From assembly GCA_028023455.1 (NCBI GenBank), contig JAQFVV010000021.1:1426001-1490000 (forward strand): 64,000 nt of DNA. Direction: 5' to 3'. This stretch comes from Epiperipatus broadwayi. Taxonomy: Eukaryota; Onychophora; Udeonychophora; Euonychophora; Peripatidae. Position numbers and translations under genes: made by a program. Below are positions 38,380-50,089 of the stretch, piece by piece (position 1 is the stretch's first letter; each line of letters opens with the position of its first letter). The notes beneath the pieces were generated by a model. The model did no database searches, was not told the origin of the DNA, and saw only the letters and a list, made by a program, of their open reading frames with translations.

Positions 38380-39660
38380 ATTTGGACTGGCCAGAGCTGG
38401 ACTCCAACAAAATAACTATTGTAGGTTATTGAGAAAATTGTTTAGCCTCAGGGGTTATCAATTAAAAATAATCAATAGTTTCTTGGCAACATCAAAACTA
38501 CAAGTTATCTCTGTTTACATGGATATAATCTCATTTCTATTTTTTATTATAATAACATTCCATGAAAATATATAATTCAATATATATATATATACATGTG
38601 TGTGTCCTGCAATTATATTGTTGTTTTTTTTTTACACTCAGTGCATCCAAGCTCTAACTTAGACTAATTTTATCCTATAGCTAATAATGATAATTAGATA
38701 GCTATTCACTGAGCAATAATGGATGTCAGGCTGAAATGATTGTGAGCTAGTTACATACTGAGCATCAAGTACACATCATTTTTTGTATGTAAATTATTGG
38801 TATTAGCACTAAATATGTTTTAATACAAACAGAAGAGTGGTTAACTCAGTCATTAAAATTGCAGATCATTTTTTATTAAGTAGAGTAAAAAAGAACACTT
38901 AGGATAATTTAATTGAACTTTGATGCCTAACCTATTACTTGGATGCTTGAATATCACATGATCTTCCAAATAAATTAATTCTAAGATTATCTATTAAGTA
39001 TTAATAGATTTCAGTAAAACACTCCATATATTGTTCTTTTCTTTGCCAATTTACAATGGTTTAAAAAAAAAACATTTATATGCAGTCATGTTACGAATAT
39101 CATCTACCAATACTTAGAAAAACATGTTTTCTAATATAAATGAACAACAATAATACTTCTATGCATTTACACAATTCAAGTGCAATACTTTATTTTGGAA
39201 ATAACTGCCAATTTCAATTGTCAGAAGTCTTCTGCAGAACTGTAATATACATAATATATATAAAACAATTTTCTCTTTACTGTGTGGCCTGCCAAATATT
39301 TTACAAGATTGCATTTTTTTTCAATTTTGAATCATAGTTGTAAACAATTATCTATGTATTTGCAGTATATTTTAAAATGTTTATGACTTTAAGTTTTAGT
39401 GAGAGTAGAGACTATAGCCTAGAAATAGAGAAGCATTTCTTAAGCCCATTTGGATACATTTTAGGTAGCTGATCTATATTCAACTCAACAGTACTATAAT
39501 ATTATCTAATATGTAAAAGATAAAGACCTCAGTGTCAATCAAATTCTCAAGTGATTCGTTGCATTTCCAGTCAATAAAGATCACAGTGGAAAGATATTAA
39601 AACCTTTACTACTCATTGAATACACTATCTGCACTTTTCAAAGGTAAACTTTTTATTTTT
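38380..39660. other. AT-rich stretch with no recognised feature
   Basis: Includes a short TATATA / TGTGTG run at 38579-38605. Frames are short and unconvincing. Confidence 0.5.
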
Positions 39661-39675
39661 CTTTATGTTTTAGCT

Positions 39676-39859
39676 TAATGATTCTCAACCTTCCTAATGC
39701 CACAATCCTTTAATGCAGTTCCTTATATTGTGGCAACCCCCAACCTGTAATTTTGCTACTGTTATGAATCAAAAATATGTTTTTTAATGGTTAGGCAACT
39801 TCTGGGAATGAGTTGTTCCACCCTCAAAGTGGTCATGACCCACAGTTTGAGAACTGCTG
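39676..39859. mobile_element. SPIN-like hAT MITE, 184 bp
   Basis: The left end TTCTCAACCTTCCTAATGCC, then AATCCTTTAATGCAGTTCCT, and the right end ACAGTTTGAGAACTGCTG closely follow the ends of SPIN (SPace INvaders) hAT elements. An interior TAATTTTGCTACTGTTATGA is also shared with SPIN. Flanks TTTTAGCT (39668-39675) and TTTTAGAT (39860-39867) match at 7 of 8. The similarity is recalled from knowledge of the family, not searched. Confidence 0.88.
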
Positions 39860-39869
39860 TTTTAGATAG

Positions 39870-40555
39870 TCTCATGTCACTGTTAGCTTCAGTATTTATA
39901 TAAGTAGGTATACTATAAAACAACTTTAAATATTCCACTGCAAGAGAAATGTCAAAAAAATTTTTATAAAGAAAACAACATTGCTAAGAGACAGATAGTG
40001 ACCTTTGAAAAGTATTCAATTCTTGTTTACATCATTTATCAAACAATATTAGATGACTTGCTCATGTTAGTTATGGGAAACTACCTGGAAAAAGAATTCT
40101 AATTCTGTTTGAAATCTGAAAAAATTGAAATCCCAGATTTGAATCCAACTCATATACATGTGAAATAATGTAATATAATTTAATTACAAGGCATTTTATT
40201 TTATATATCAAGCTTTTACTTAAATCATTAGCTTTCTCAATATGCATATTGTATTCAATCATGGCATTAAGGAGTACTTTTCTTTTTTTACTTGCAGATT
40301 CTTTTTTTTTTCAATATAAAACCCATAGCTACAGTAAATAATCTTTAGCAGAATAAAAATATTTGTATTGTAATATGGACATAACCAGTTTGGGTTTTTT
40401 CCTGCTCTTTTGTAACGATTATTTTCTTTTAAATCTGTAATTTTTTGAGTGATTTCATCACCACTATAACTTATTTCTATTGCTTTAGAATAATTTTGCT
40501 ATTCATTTCTGATCTTGTTGTTAGGTAGTGTTTCTCCTTTCATCTCTCATTAATA
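39870..40555. other. AT-rich stretch with no recognised feature
   Basis: No frame, repeat or RNA structure that I could support. Confidence 0.45.
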
Positions 40556-41553
40556 TTTTGTTATTATCTTTGTTCAGTGGTCAAAAGTTTTATTCATTTG
40601 TTCAGCTGTGTGAGAATCCATATTTTATGTTGTTCTTTTAGTTTCTTGTTCATAGCTGGTTTTATTTGTATAGGCTGGGCTTATATAATGACTAGTTTTG
40701 TATGCTCTTATAAATTATCTTGTAATTTTAATAGTCACCAGGTGGCTGAAGAGATAACTGGGTGGCATCTCTGTTCTTTATTTGTTGTAGCTTGTTGTAA
40801 AATGTTGCCGGATGCTGTCTGATATTATTTCCCAGGCTGAATATACATCATGTGCACCAAAATGTATAAAGTCCAAAGATTGATGCTCATGCTGTAGGAG
40901 TTGTCAGTTTGTGTATAAAATATGTTAGCTGTTGTATAGTTTGTTTTGTTTTATACTGTTTAGCATATTGTTTTGTGTAGTATTTAGCACTGTACAATTT
41001 TGTGATGTTGTGTTTTTTCAGCAGCATGGCATAGGTTGCAAAATGGGTCTATTGATCTATAAAAATGATAGTATCATAAAAAATAGGATGTTGATAATGC
41101 AAATAGATTTAGCTTGATCAAAAAGTCAATGAACTTTGGTTCCAATGACCATTTTCTATTAAAGAGATGCTTGTTGTTTACTCCCAACATTGTTCTAAAG
41201 GTATGGTTGTTTGTGGCTGTGTTGATCAACTCATATGTCTGGGTGTGCTAATGATACTAGATATCCATATGTGGGGGGTGGACAATCTGTAGGAATTATA
41301 TCAAGGAGGCTTTGTAGCTGCTGAAACCATGTAGTGATCTTTGCCAATAGGTTTGTTGTTTTTGTGTGTGCAACACATGTATTGTGGGTATCCCCAGACC
41401 ATTCCATATATTTGACTGACTGAGTTGTTTGATTGAAATGGCTACAGTTTTCTTATTTCATAGTAGTTTGCTACAGAATGATATGACCACTGTAAAGATT
41501 TTTGTAAAGTTGAAAATAGGAGAATAATATGCAATTCTTGTTGTTATGAGTAT

Positions 41554-42980
41554 TTAAAATAGATGCACTTTTGAATATAAAGATAAGTGTTCATTTGATA
41601 AAAATGTGGTTATGTTTGTTACTTTCTGTTTGAGTTTAGTTTGAAGTGTTTGTCCCATTCCATGTGCTTCCAGGTAAAATTGGAATCCAAGAAATGGAGT
41701 AGATTTTTCTTGATATAACTGTGTGTAGAATTTGTTAGGTTGAATTGTAATTTGTGTATATCTGTGTAATTTTGTAGTATTCTTTCTAATACTGTTATTT
41801 TTTATGTGATGTAGAAACACTGTCACATCATCGATGTATGCAATACATTATATATGTTTGGCAGTACATAATATTAATATACCTGGTAATTCATTTGCAA
41901 TCTGTTTTAAGAGTGTATTTATATATAGAAAAAACAGAAGTGCACTGAGTGGAGATCCTTGTGAAATTGATAGTGTGGGAGTAAATGTTGTTGTGTTTCT
42001 GCCACTAAATGTGAGGTGTATCTTTTTGTTGAGTAAGAGATTTGTGATGATATATAATAAAATGGGTGGAAATGCTGTATTTGCAAGAATGTTCATTAAG
42101 ACATCTATTGCAAGAGAATCAAATGCTGCCTGTATATCCAGTTGAATTGAAATTGGGGCCCACTTTTTATCTTGCTGCACTTTGTATCATTTTAAATACA
42201 AATGCAATCTGTGTGGTGGAAGATTCCTTTTTGCATACTGCATGTTTGTTATCAGGCACAGTATGATTGTTTCTATTTTATATTTAATTACATTTTCCAA
42301 TAATTTAATTCCCAATAGATATGGGACAAAGGTTGTTGAGATTTGAAATGATTTGTTTTTTGGTAAATGGAACAATTGTTATTTGGATGTAGACCTCTCA
42401 CATTGTATATTTTTTGTGATAAGAGTTAGCAAGGTTTCAAAGTACTCTGTGGTAAATTGATTCATATGTGAAAATACAAATACTGGTATAACATTGGTTC
42501 CAGGGTGCCAACTGTTGGGAATTTTTTTAAGCTTTTCAGCAAATTGTTGGATCTGAAAGGAAATATCTATTTCAGGTATTACAAATTCATCATTGATTGG
42601 TGTGTATTGTTTATATGTTTGAAGCTTTTGCTTAAAATGTTGGTATATGGGGTCCAGCACATTATGACCTGATAGACTTGGCTGCTTATCTCAATTGCCA
42701 TGGGCATTTTTTTGGTTAACAGATAGCCTAGTGCCCAGTGGATATATTGGTGTGTCCATGTGTGTTGTTGGGTAAGGCATATTTTTTTCTTTTTTTGTGG
42801 CAAGAAATTCTTTTGTTTACATGTATTGTAGTATAGCTTTGTTAGTTTTTGTATGGATTGATGGGTGTTGTGCACGAGTCTGGTGATGGTGATTATCTTG
42901 TGGAGATTGTCTGCTAATGCTATTAATTGGAAGAGTGATGGTGAGTATCTTGTCATGTGATGTATATTGGAAAAAAGCAT
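41554..42980 (-). pseudogene. LINE-E reverse transcriptase
   Basis: In minus-strand order: a thumb-free N-terminal block, LKKIPNSWHPGTNVIPV, FQISTTFVPYLLGIKLLE-like, QLDIQAAFDSLAIDVLM (motif A), ISQGSPLSALLFFLYIN (motif B), IAYIDDVTVFLHHIK (motif C; YIDD codons at 41827-41838), and STPFLGFQFYL (motif E region). Catalytic aspartates are all present, but the protein is split into at least five frames by stops and shifts. It cannot be active. Confidence 0.82.
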
Positions 42981-43561
42981 GTTGATAAATGATTGGTATT
43001 TTTGAATTGGATCTTACAACTTATCATTAATTTTATTTAGCATGATGTCTCTGGGAATAGGATTTTGTAGTGGTTATTGGGAGTAAGAGTCTGATTGTTT
43101 TTTTCAATGAGTGAATGTTGTTTGGAAATGAGAAATTTATTGTAATTATTTGTGCAACATGGTCTGAAAACAGGCATGGATTGAATTGGAAGTTGATTAA
43201 GTGATGAATTATTGGTATTTAGTAGAATAGAGCAATAAGTGTGAGGTGTTATTGATTATAGAATGTTACTGAATCTGTGGAAATAAAGCCCTGAGCACTC
43301 ATGAGTTTCAGGTTTAATTGATGTACCATTTTGTATTGATTTTTTTATAGCTTAAGTTAAAATCACCTATTAATATTGTTGGGTTGTGGCTGGTTGCAAG
43401 CTGAGAATTTATTGTGAGAATTATATGTGCTATTATGCTGGTACCCGGGAGTGCATACACAAAACCAATGTTGAGTGTGGTAATTTGATTCTGGAATGTA
43501 GTGATTAGGAGATGTGAGTCAATGTAAATAATTTTGAAGATTTAAAAATTGCAGTTTGAGG

Positions 43562-43789
43562 CTATACATATTCCTGTGCTTGCTGAAGGTGATGATATGA
43601 CCCTGGAGTATGTGGAAAACTTTGTTTGTCTTGGTATGTGGCTGGATTAATTTGTGAGTCATTATAGATTTTTGTTTTTAGGAGTCCTAGTATTTGTGTT
43701 TGTAAGATGCTAATCCATTTGTTGAGCTGATATATTTTTGCTATTGGATTAATGCTTCTGACATTTAGCACTGCAATTTTAATTTTCAT
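43562..43789 (-). pseudogene. LINE-E endonuclease, N-terminal part
   Basis: Begins IAVLNVRSINPIAKIYQL and continues ISILQTQILGLLKTKIYND. This fits the start of apurinic-type LINE endonucleases (LNVRSI...K...L...PDIIxLxET), with the catalytic Glu of the ET motif replaced by Lys in this copy. The remainder of the domain (42980-43560) is too decayed to read. Confidence 0.7.
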
Positions 43790-44461
43790 TAACTATATAG
43801 CTGGGATTGTTTTGTATTTTTGTTGTGGTTGTTTTGGAGCTTTACATTGTGTATTTTTATTGATTTGTTTTATTTTCATTTGTTTTTAATCTGTTTTGTC
43901 GACTTTTGTATCATTATTCTAATTGGTTTTTGTATTGAGGGTTTGTGTGTCTTGTGCTTCTTCAGTTTATAATTCTGTGATAATTAACTGGTTTTCAAAT
44001 AAATTTGTGATTATTTTCATTGGACTTGAGATCTCATTTATATAATCAAAGATATGGTGAATCAAAGTTATCATCTGTCTTCATTTTTTCTTAGCTTTTT
44101 TTCTAGTAGATCTCCCAGATTTTCTCTTACTTTCTGTTTGGATTAGGTATGTTAGTTGCATTGTTGTGCTAAGGTTGCTTGGCAATAGGATTGTCTCCAT
44201 AATTTCTATTGCTGTCTTATTGGTAATAGTATGCCATGTGATTTTATACATTTCACAGTCAAATTCTGGCATATATACATTTGCTTTAGTTGTTGTGTTA
44301 ATTTATGTGTAGCTTCCGCTGTCTCTTTGATCATGTTCCTTGGTTTGGAGTTTTGTTGTTTTTTATTGTGAACAAATCTATAAGGTCTAAGCTTGGTATC
44401 CCTGCTTTTTTGTTGTTATTATTTCTTTGTGTAGGTTGTTCACTGCTATTTTTGGCAATGG

Positions 44462-45264
44462 CTATCTTTTCTTCTGTTTGTATATTAGTATTGATATTTT
44501 GTTGCTTTTGTGTGTGTTTTGATTTCTACTTAAATTCTGGTAGTTTGGACATTGTGCAGTAACATGTTCCCTTTGTTTACATGAGTAACATTGTGGTTTT
44601 AGACCTCTAATATATAAAATGAGAAATGCTTCCTGATCCAGGATTTGTGTTGGTATATCATTTGGATCAGTATCTGGATGCCATTTTATTCTGAACTCAT
44701 AAGTGTTATTCACAATTGGTATTTGTGTGTCTTTTCAGTATACTATTTTGAACATAATGACCTTGCCAAATGGTTCCATCATCCTTTGGAAGTCTTGTAT
44801 CCCAGATATGTGTTCATAATTATTCCTGAAATGGTATTGTGATAGTTTTAGTCTATAGTGATCAGTGCAAAGTTATCCAATGATTTGACTTGTCTTTGAA
44901 ATCTCTCCCTTTGTGTGATTTTATAAAATTCCAGTATTAGATACCAGACATTGGAATGGTTTGCAATCTGTTGCATTGTGACCCAGTATCCATTTAATGT
45001 TATTGCCTCATACATCAACTCTTTTGTGATTTTATATAATGAAATATTGCTGTCTATTGCAGACAACACCATGGTCTTGGGGGGGGGGGATATCTTGAAT
45101 GTTGCAAAGAGATGCTTTGGTATGGATTTATTGAATAGTTCAGTTATGATGCTCAATTTTCTTTCATTCCAGACAATTTCTGGTAGATTTAGACTTTCCT
45201 GTCTTTCAATTTTTAAATTACCTATGTCACTATCAGTTTGTTTTCTACATCTGGGATTGATCAT
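44462..45264 (-). pseudogene. LINE-E ORF1 (nucleic-acid-binding protein)
   Basis: Two minus-strand pieces. 44848-45264 (138 codons) is a helical, charged region without a domain I can name. 44462-44713 has FRIKWHPDTDPNDIP, FLILYIRGLKPQCYSCKQRE and a zinc knuckle CYSCKQREHVTAQC (C-x2-C-x4-H-x4-C). A knuckle after an RRM-like region is usual in ORF1 proteins that coat LINE RNA. A poly-G tract at 45080-45089 lies within the first piece. Confidence 0.75.
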
Positions 45265-45654
45265 TTGAGAGATGGTTGCATTGCTTATTTTTAAATCTCT
45301 TTGCTGATATATGAATGAAATTGACTTTCAGTTTTTTTGTTAGGATAAATGAATTTATTTTTTATTTTCCTTTGACCATGTCTGCAAGCATTGGCTGTTT
45401 TCTTCTTTTTTATGGCTTTCATTGGTGCCCCCTCCACTGCACCAATTAATTAGGTCATGTGATTTTTGATCCTCAATTGTTGTGTTGTTAATTTGTAGAA
45501 TTTGGGTTTTCAGTTTAAAAGTTATCAATTAAATTCTGTCTATTTTTCTGTTAGTTGATATCAATTAATTTAATATTAGAATTTTTGATGTTATATATAT
45601 AAAATACATATTTTGCGGGTTCATCCGTGTTAAAAACTTTTAATATCAATATAC

Positions 45655-45692
45655 TGACGTTTCGACTTGGTCACACAAGCTATCCACAGAGT
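45655..45692 (-). ncRNA. Penelope-type hammerhead, left arm
   Basis: Minus strand: CTGTGGA, then AGCTTG, TGTGAC, CAAGT, CGAAACGTC. The GAAACGTC element is the classic minimal helix III with its GUC triplet. Stem II pairs CTTG with CAAG. Box one departs from CUGANGA at its fourth base, so activity is doubtful. Confidence 0.6.
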
Positions 45693-46204
45693 TATAAAAA
45701 GGTAGAAAGACGGTTGTAGAGGCGCTACAATCACTGGTTTGAATAAAACATTAAAAATCCCACCAATAGCAAAAATGTTAAATTTAAGAATGTTTTTTAA
45801 AGAAATCTTTCCAAATAGGAGGAAGTTTGCACGTATCATCTCGCTTATTGATACAATCTGGCCTTTTAAGTATCTCAATGGCTTCTCTGATTTTGCATTG
45901 GTAGAGATTATCACATCTGGATATGGATCCTAGATGGTAGAGATTATCACATCTGGATATGATCCTAGGATCATATCCAGATGTGATAATCTCTACCAAT
46001 GCAAAATCAGAGAAGCCATTGAGATACTTAAAAGGCCAGATTGTATCAATAAGCGAGATGATACATGCAAACTTCCTCCTATTTGGAAAGATTTCTTTAA
46101 AAAACATTCTTAAATTTAACATTTTTGCTATTGGTGGGATTTTTAATGTTTTATTCAAACCAGTGATTGTAGCGCCTCTACAACCGTCTTTCTACCTTTT
46201 TATA

Positions 46205-46243
46205 ACTCTGTGGATGGCTTGTGTGACCAAGTCGAAACGTCAG
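46205..46243 (+). ncRNA. Penelope-type hammerhead, right arm
   Basis: Plus strand: CTGTGGA, GGCTTG, a TGTGAC loop, CAAGTC, GAAACGTC. Stem II is 6 bp with one G-U pair. The same box-one change as in the left arm (T where A is required) suggests it was present before the duplication. Helix I is only about three pairs (ACT/AGT). Confidence 0.65.
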
Positions 46244-46414
46244 TATATTGATATTAAAAGTTTTTAACACGGATGAACCCGCAAAATATGTATTTTATAT
46301 ATTTAACCCATGCAAATCTTCGTTTTAACATATATATATATATATTTACTTTGTTTCTGATGGTTTTTATTATCTTTTTAATAATGGTTTGAATGTGGAA
46401 TATTTTAATCTGAT

Positions 46415-46630
46415 CTGTGATGTGATGTGATGCTCTGTGACTTCTCCTTAAATAAAGTTAAAAATCTCTAAGCAGTTATGCCCAGAGAAACCTGTTAGCC
46501 ACTTTACCTTTCATTCCCCATTCTAAGTTTTTCCATATTCTGCTCCATTCCATTTCCACAACATAATCTTTGTCAACTCTATGACCTTTATATTTAAATC
46601 TCTCTTATCTTTTCCTTACTAAATCACCCT
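46415..46630 (-). mobile_element. LINE-A 3' end fragment
   Basis: Complement of the tail (CTGTGATGTGATGTGATGCT), then CTTCTCCTTAAATAAAGTTA-like and CCAGAGAAACCTGTTAGCCA, matching 30400-30500. Only the last part of the coding region (the MLWKWxxAE equivalent) remains. Confidence 0.9.
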
Positions 46631-46688
46631 CTATTATTATTATTATAAATAATTGAAATTGCATTTGTCTGAAGGTTTGTGAAGATGG

Positions 46689-46910
46689 TATTTCCATCAT
46701 CTATGAGTGGATGTTAAATGTATAGAAAATTTTAAACTTTATTTAAACTTTCCAAATACAAACAACTTATTAGTAACACACAAATAGACAATTACTAACC
46801 TGCGTTGTCTATTTGTGTGTTATTACTAATAAGTTGTTTGTATTTGGAAAGTTTAAATAAAGTTTAAATTTTTTTATACATTCAACATTTACTCATAGGT
46901 GATGGAAATA
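46689..46910. repeat. Foldback element, about 105-bp arms
   Basis: Near-perfect inverted arms. The left begins TATTTCCATCATCTATGAGT and the right ends ACTCATAGGTGATGGAAATA. The inner part AACACACAAATAGACAA is mirrored exactly around a short loop at about 46793-46805. There are no frames. Few mismatches suggest a recent origin. Class unknown. Confidence 0.85.
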
Positions 46911-46919
46911 GTCCAACAT

Positions 46920-49095
46920 ATCACATCTAGTTGAAATTGCATTTTCAAATGTTCTTTATATTTTATTTATAAATATAGCTATTACAAAATAAGTAATTAG
47001 TTACTCAGGGTATGGTAAAGATCCAGTGATATTTAGCTCTTAATTAAGTTCATTGATATTGCAAGCTGTGTAAGGGCTACAAAGTGTGATTAATGCATGT
47101 TTTAATAATATGTTAGTTGAAATTGGGTTATCTTGAAAATATGGTTTTAAAAGTACATCCTTTTCATATAGATATGCAATAAGAGATACTATAAATTGCA
47201 TGTTTTTAATCATTTAAGTTGGTTACTGAAGGCAAATATCACATTAATCCCCGTTATATAAAAGTAGTAATAAACAGTGTGTTATTCAGTAGAATTCTCA
47301 GCTGTTAAACTATGAAGGTCATGGTTGTCACTATCCTCTTATGATATCCATTATTTATTTGCACTAACTTCAATTATGTTTCCATCATTTAATACTTTTT
47401 ATAAGTGACTGCTGCTGATAAAAAAGTTGCCCTGCATAATTTAGGGCATTGGTAAAATGGTGGACCCTGGAATTCACGGTCAGTGGCCTGGGGTTTTAGT
47501 TCTATAACCTCTCGTCTTCAAACTCCTACGATCCCTTAGCAATGTCAGAAGCAAAGGTAACAGTCATTGTTGATGTTATTCATAACAATTTTAATATGCT
47601 AGAAAAAAATTAACGTTAATAAATTGTATGTTTGTAATACACAAGAGGCTTCGTTACTTTTGTGATAGCGGATAGATGTGAGAGACTGATAAATAACTAA
47701 AATTAACACATATGATGATCGATTACTATCAACTTTCATGATACGCTTTACTCATTATTCCCATCTGCCTTTATGCAGAAACTTTATAAAGGTAAATATG
47801 AATTAGACAGTCTGTCATCTATATATGAAAAAAGAGATATTGGCATTTAATTTATAATGTTCTACGCAAATGTTAAATAATTTCGGTTTGATATTTGATA
47901 CAACTCACAGTTACTGCTTATCCATCCTTTTTTTTTTTTAATATTTAAAAGTCTCTCATTTTGATGTTATTGCTGTAAATATTGCGATCTCCCCCATCAC
48001 TACCGAAATAATTCCATTAAAATTTGAAAGGTATTCAGTTTTTCATTAAAATGTCAAATAACAAACGCGATGCTAAAATAGAGAGAGCGAAAGAGAAAAA
48101 AACTTGCTATAAAAAATAAGAATTGCCTTTAGATGCATGCGTTTTAATTGAGGGGTAAAAATATTTCAAAAGAGCAAAGGAAATTTCAAGTAATCTACAT
48201 TACGTTTTTAAATATATATTTTTTAAAAAAAGCTTTTTAAAAATATATTTTGGGGTAAGTATAGTTGATATCGAAGATCTTCTAAGCCAACGATTTCTTA
48301 TCCAACTATCTGAGGAGAAAGTTTCACAGTCATGTTATTTCTACCTCTCCCTTTAAAGGAATGGAAGAGACTTTTTTAATGTTAAACTTTTTTTTTTTTA
48401 ATTTGTCAGAAGCTGCTTATTTAAAAGCTATCAAGTTTTTATATTTTTCAAAGGGTTAAAAAGTTCGTAATTCATCATTTTTCAATTCGTTAGAAACGAT
48501 CGCCTTATGTAAATTTTTTATAATTTAAGTTAATGTTAAGCCAGATTGACACATGATTCGTTGTACAGGTGGTACCCTTAGAGAATTGGGCACTGTTTAT
48601 CGTAGAATTGTTTTTATAGTAATATATAGATTAAATTTAATATGTTATCACACATGAGACCATTTTCAATTGTTATATAAAAAAAGTATTATCAAATTTA
48701 ATATTATATAATCGTTATAGTTACATCCCAGTAGGATTACTTGATGAAATTATAAACAGTGAATGCTTTTAATAAATAGGTTGAAAAAGTAATTACTGTT
48801 ATAAATGTATGTAGATTTAACTATTTTAATAATAATAAGTCAAATACATTTTTATGCCATGGGACGTTTTTATCATAATGAATATCGGGCTCAAAGATCG
48901 CATTCCGACTAAAAAATTCAGTCGCTGGATAATTCTCAATTTTACACCATCTGCATATTAAGGCCTTAGAATCCATTTCTATAAACTGTACTCTATATTA
49001 GCGAAATGTTTGTAAGTAATATATTTGCTATTAGTTCAAATTCATATAAAAAAGTATATTGGTAAGAGTGTTTTCATTATTTTCTCCGTGTATGT
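46920..49095. other. 2.2 kb of AT-rich sequence, little recognised
   Basis: 47445-47545 has a tRNA-like head (GGGCATTGGTAAAATGGTGG), possibly another SINE. Otherwise nothing supportable. Confidence 0.45.
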
Positions 49096-49106
49096 GTCAA
49101 TATTAG

Positions 49107-50074
49107 TGCCAGATTTACGTATAAGTTAAATATAGTACGGCTTAAGCCCTCACAATTTGCAGGGGCTTCAAAAATTTCCTATTTTTTTCACAAATGTAAT
49201 TTTAATATATTTAAACACCACCCCACCCCCCCACCCCCAGAAATTTTTTAATTTTATTAATATTTTGGGTATATTCTCTTAAGTTTTTACTTATTATAAC
49301 TTGTTGTAGCCTATTTAATTTGAATAAAGTAATCATCTTGATATACCTCAACTGAAGAAAATTTAGCAAGAAGAGCAACAACTTATAACTATGCTGCAAA
49401 TAAATGTTTATTTTTAGTTAATTTACAATCTTCAGAGGGACAGCTACTAAAGCAATAGATACCTTAATGAAAGAGTATTTAACGATGTTGATATTAACCT
49501 CACGAGTGAACTGAGGCACTTCCATGATTATGTCTTCCATGATATGTCAAGCAGAATTATCGTGAAAATCATCTTTCAGGACAAGATTCATTTCATTTTC
49601 TCTAGTATTGAAGCAATATTTGACTATTCCTGTGTCTAATGGTAACAAAATGCTGAGAAGAAAGATCATTTTTACAGCTAAAGAGAATAAAAAGTAAACT
49701 GAGAGTAACTATGTATCAAGAAAAATTGTCTGCACTTAACATCCATCATGAGTATAGAAAGTGACATGTTATGCAGAATATCTTTTGGTAACATAATCAA
49801 TGATTTTGCATTTGGAAAATCATAAAAAAAATATTTTAAGTTGTAACTTAGAGCCTATTAGAGGAATATACAGTATAACTTCTGTAATTTTGCAAACACA
49901 TTCTTTATTATTTCTTTTAATAAAAAATTAATAGCAATATATTTTCCTTATCCATATATTTTAAAGGTGTATATAATTTAAAGTTTTTATGAGATTAGCA
50001 GGTGTAATTTAAAATGGTAGGGACCTCCGAAGTTTATGTAGCTTTGAACCTTATCTAATATAAATCTGGCACTG
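49107..50074 (+). mobile_element. hAT transposon, about 970 bp
   Basis: Left end (T)GCCAGATTTACGTATAAG; right end the complement of CAGTGCCAGATTTATATTAG. The 8-bp flanks ATATTAGT (49100-49107) and ATATTAGT (50075-50082) are identical. The first bases of the left end seem lost or overlap the duplication. The right-hand half encodes the C-terminus of a transposase, so this is a 5'-deleted copy. Confidence 0.85.
49490..49825 (+). pseudogene. hAT transposase C-terminal dimerisation domain
   Basis: The reading includes DVDINLTSELRHFHDYVF at the N-terminal side. It ends with LTSIMSIESDMLC and then NIINDFAFGKS and a stop. The closing pattern L..LSIE.D.....DF...I.DFA..K is the hallmark of the hATC domain found in hAT transposases and ZMYM/ZBED-derived proteins. 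Stops and frame changes between these blocks make it inactive. The catalytic RNase H-like core is missing. Confidence 0.8.
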
Positions 50075-50089
50075 ATATTAGTATTACTT

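Larger units (their letters stand above)
40560..45560 (-). mobile_element. Decayed near-full-length LINE, family E
   Basis: About 5 kb of T+G-rich plus strand, so the coding strand is A+C-rich, unlike its AT-balanced surroundings. On the minus strand the order is ORF1 with a zinc knuckle, endonuclease, then reverse transcriptase with a YIDD active site. This is the layout of jockey/I/CR1/L2-type LINEs. The ends are set by composition, not by target duplications, and are approximate by about 100 bases. Confidence 0.8.
45595..46300. mobile_element. Palindrome of two Penelope-like 3' ends
   Basis: Two nearly identical arms of about 340 bp face away from a shared centre (GATCCTAGGATC at 45961-45972). 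The right arm on the plus strand and the left arm on the minus strand both encode CKIREAIEILKRPDCINKRD, KLPPIWKDFFKKH and a stop. This is the C-terminal end of the Penelope reverse transcriptase/GIY-YIG protein. A non-coding end with a hammerhead-like core follows in each arm, then GGATGAACCCGCAAAATATG. The arms differ at only a few positions, so the arrangement is recent. The left arm has an extra 30-bp duplication of AGATTATCACATCTGGATAT at the centre. Confidence 0.88.

Noticed and set aside
41834-42145. 103-codon plus-strand frame
   Set aside because: Antisense shadow of the LINE-E reverse transcriptase motifs on the minus strand.
45784-46158. 124-codon minus-strand frame across the Penelope palindrome
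   Set aside because: It reads antisense through one arm and sense through the other. Only the C-terminal half in the left arm is real Penelope coding sequence.
45959-46267. 102-codon plus-strand frame in the right Penelope arm, and its mirror at 45630-45914
   Set aside because: Off-frame shadows of the CKIREAIEIL coding frame and its 3' non-coding end.
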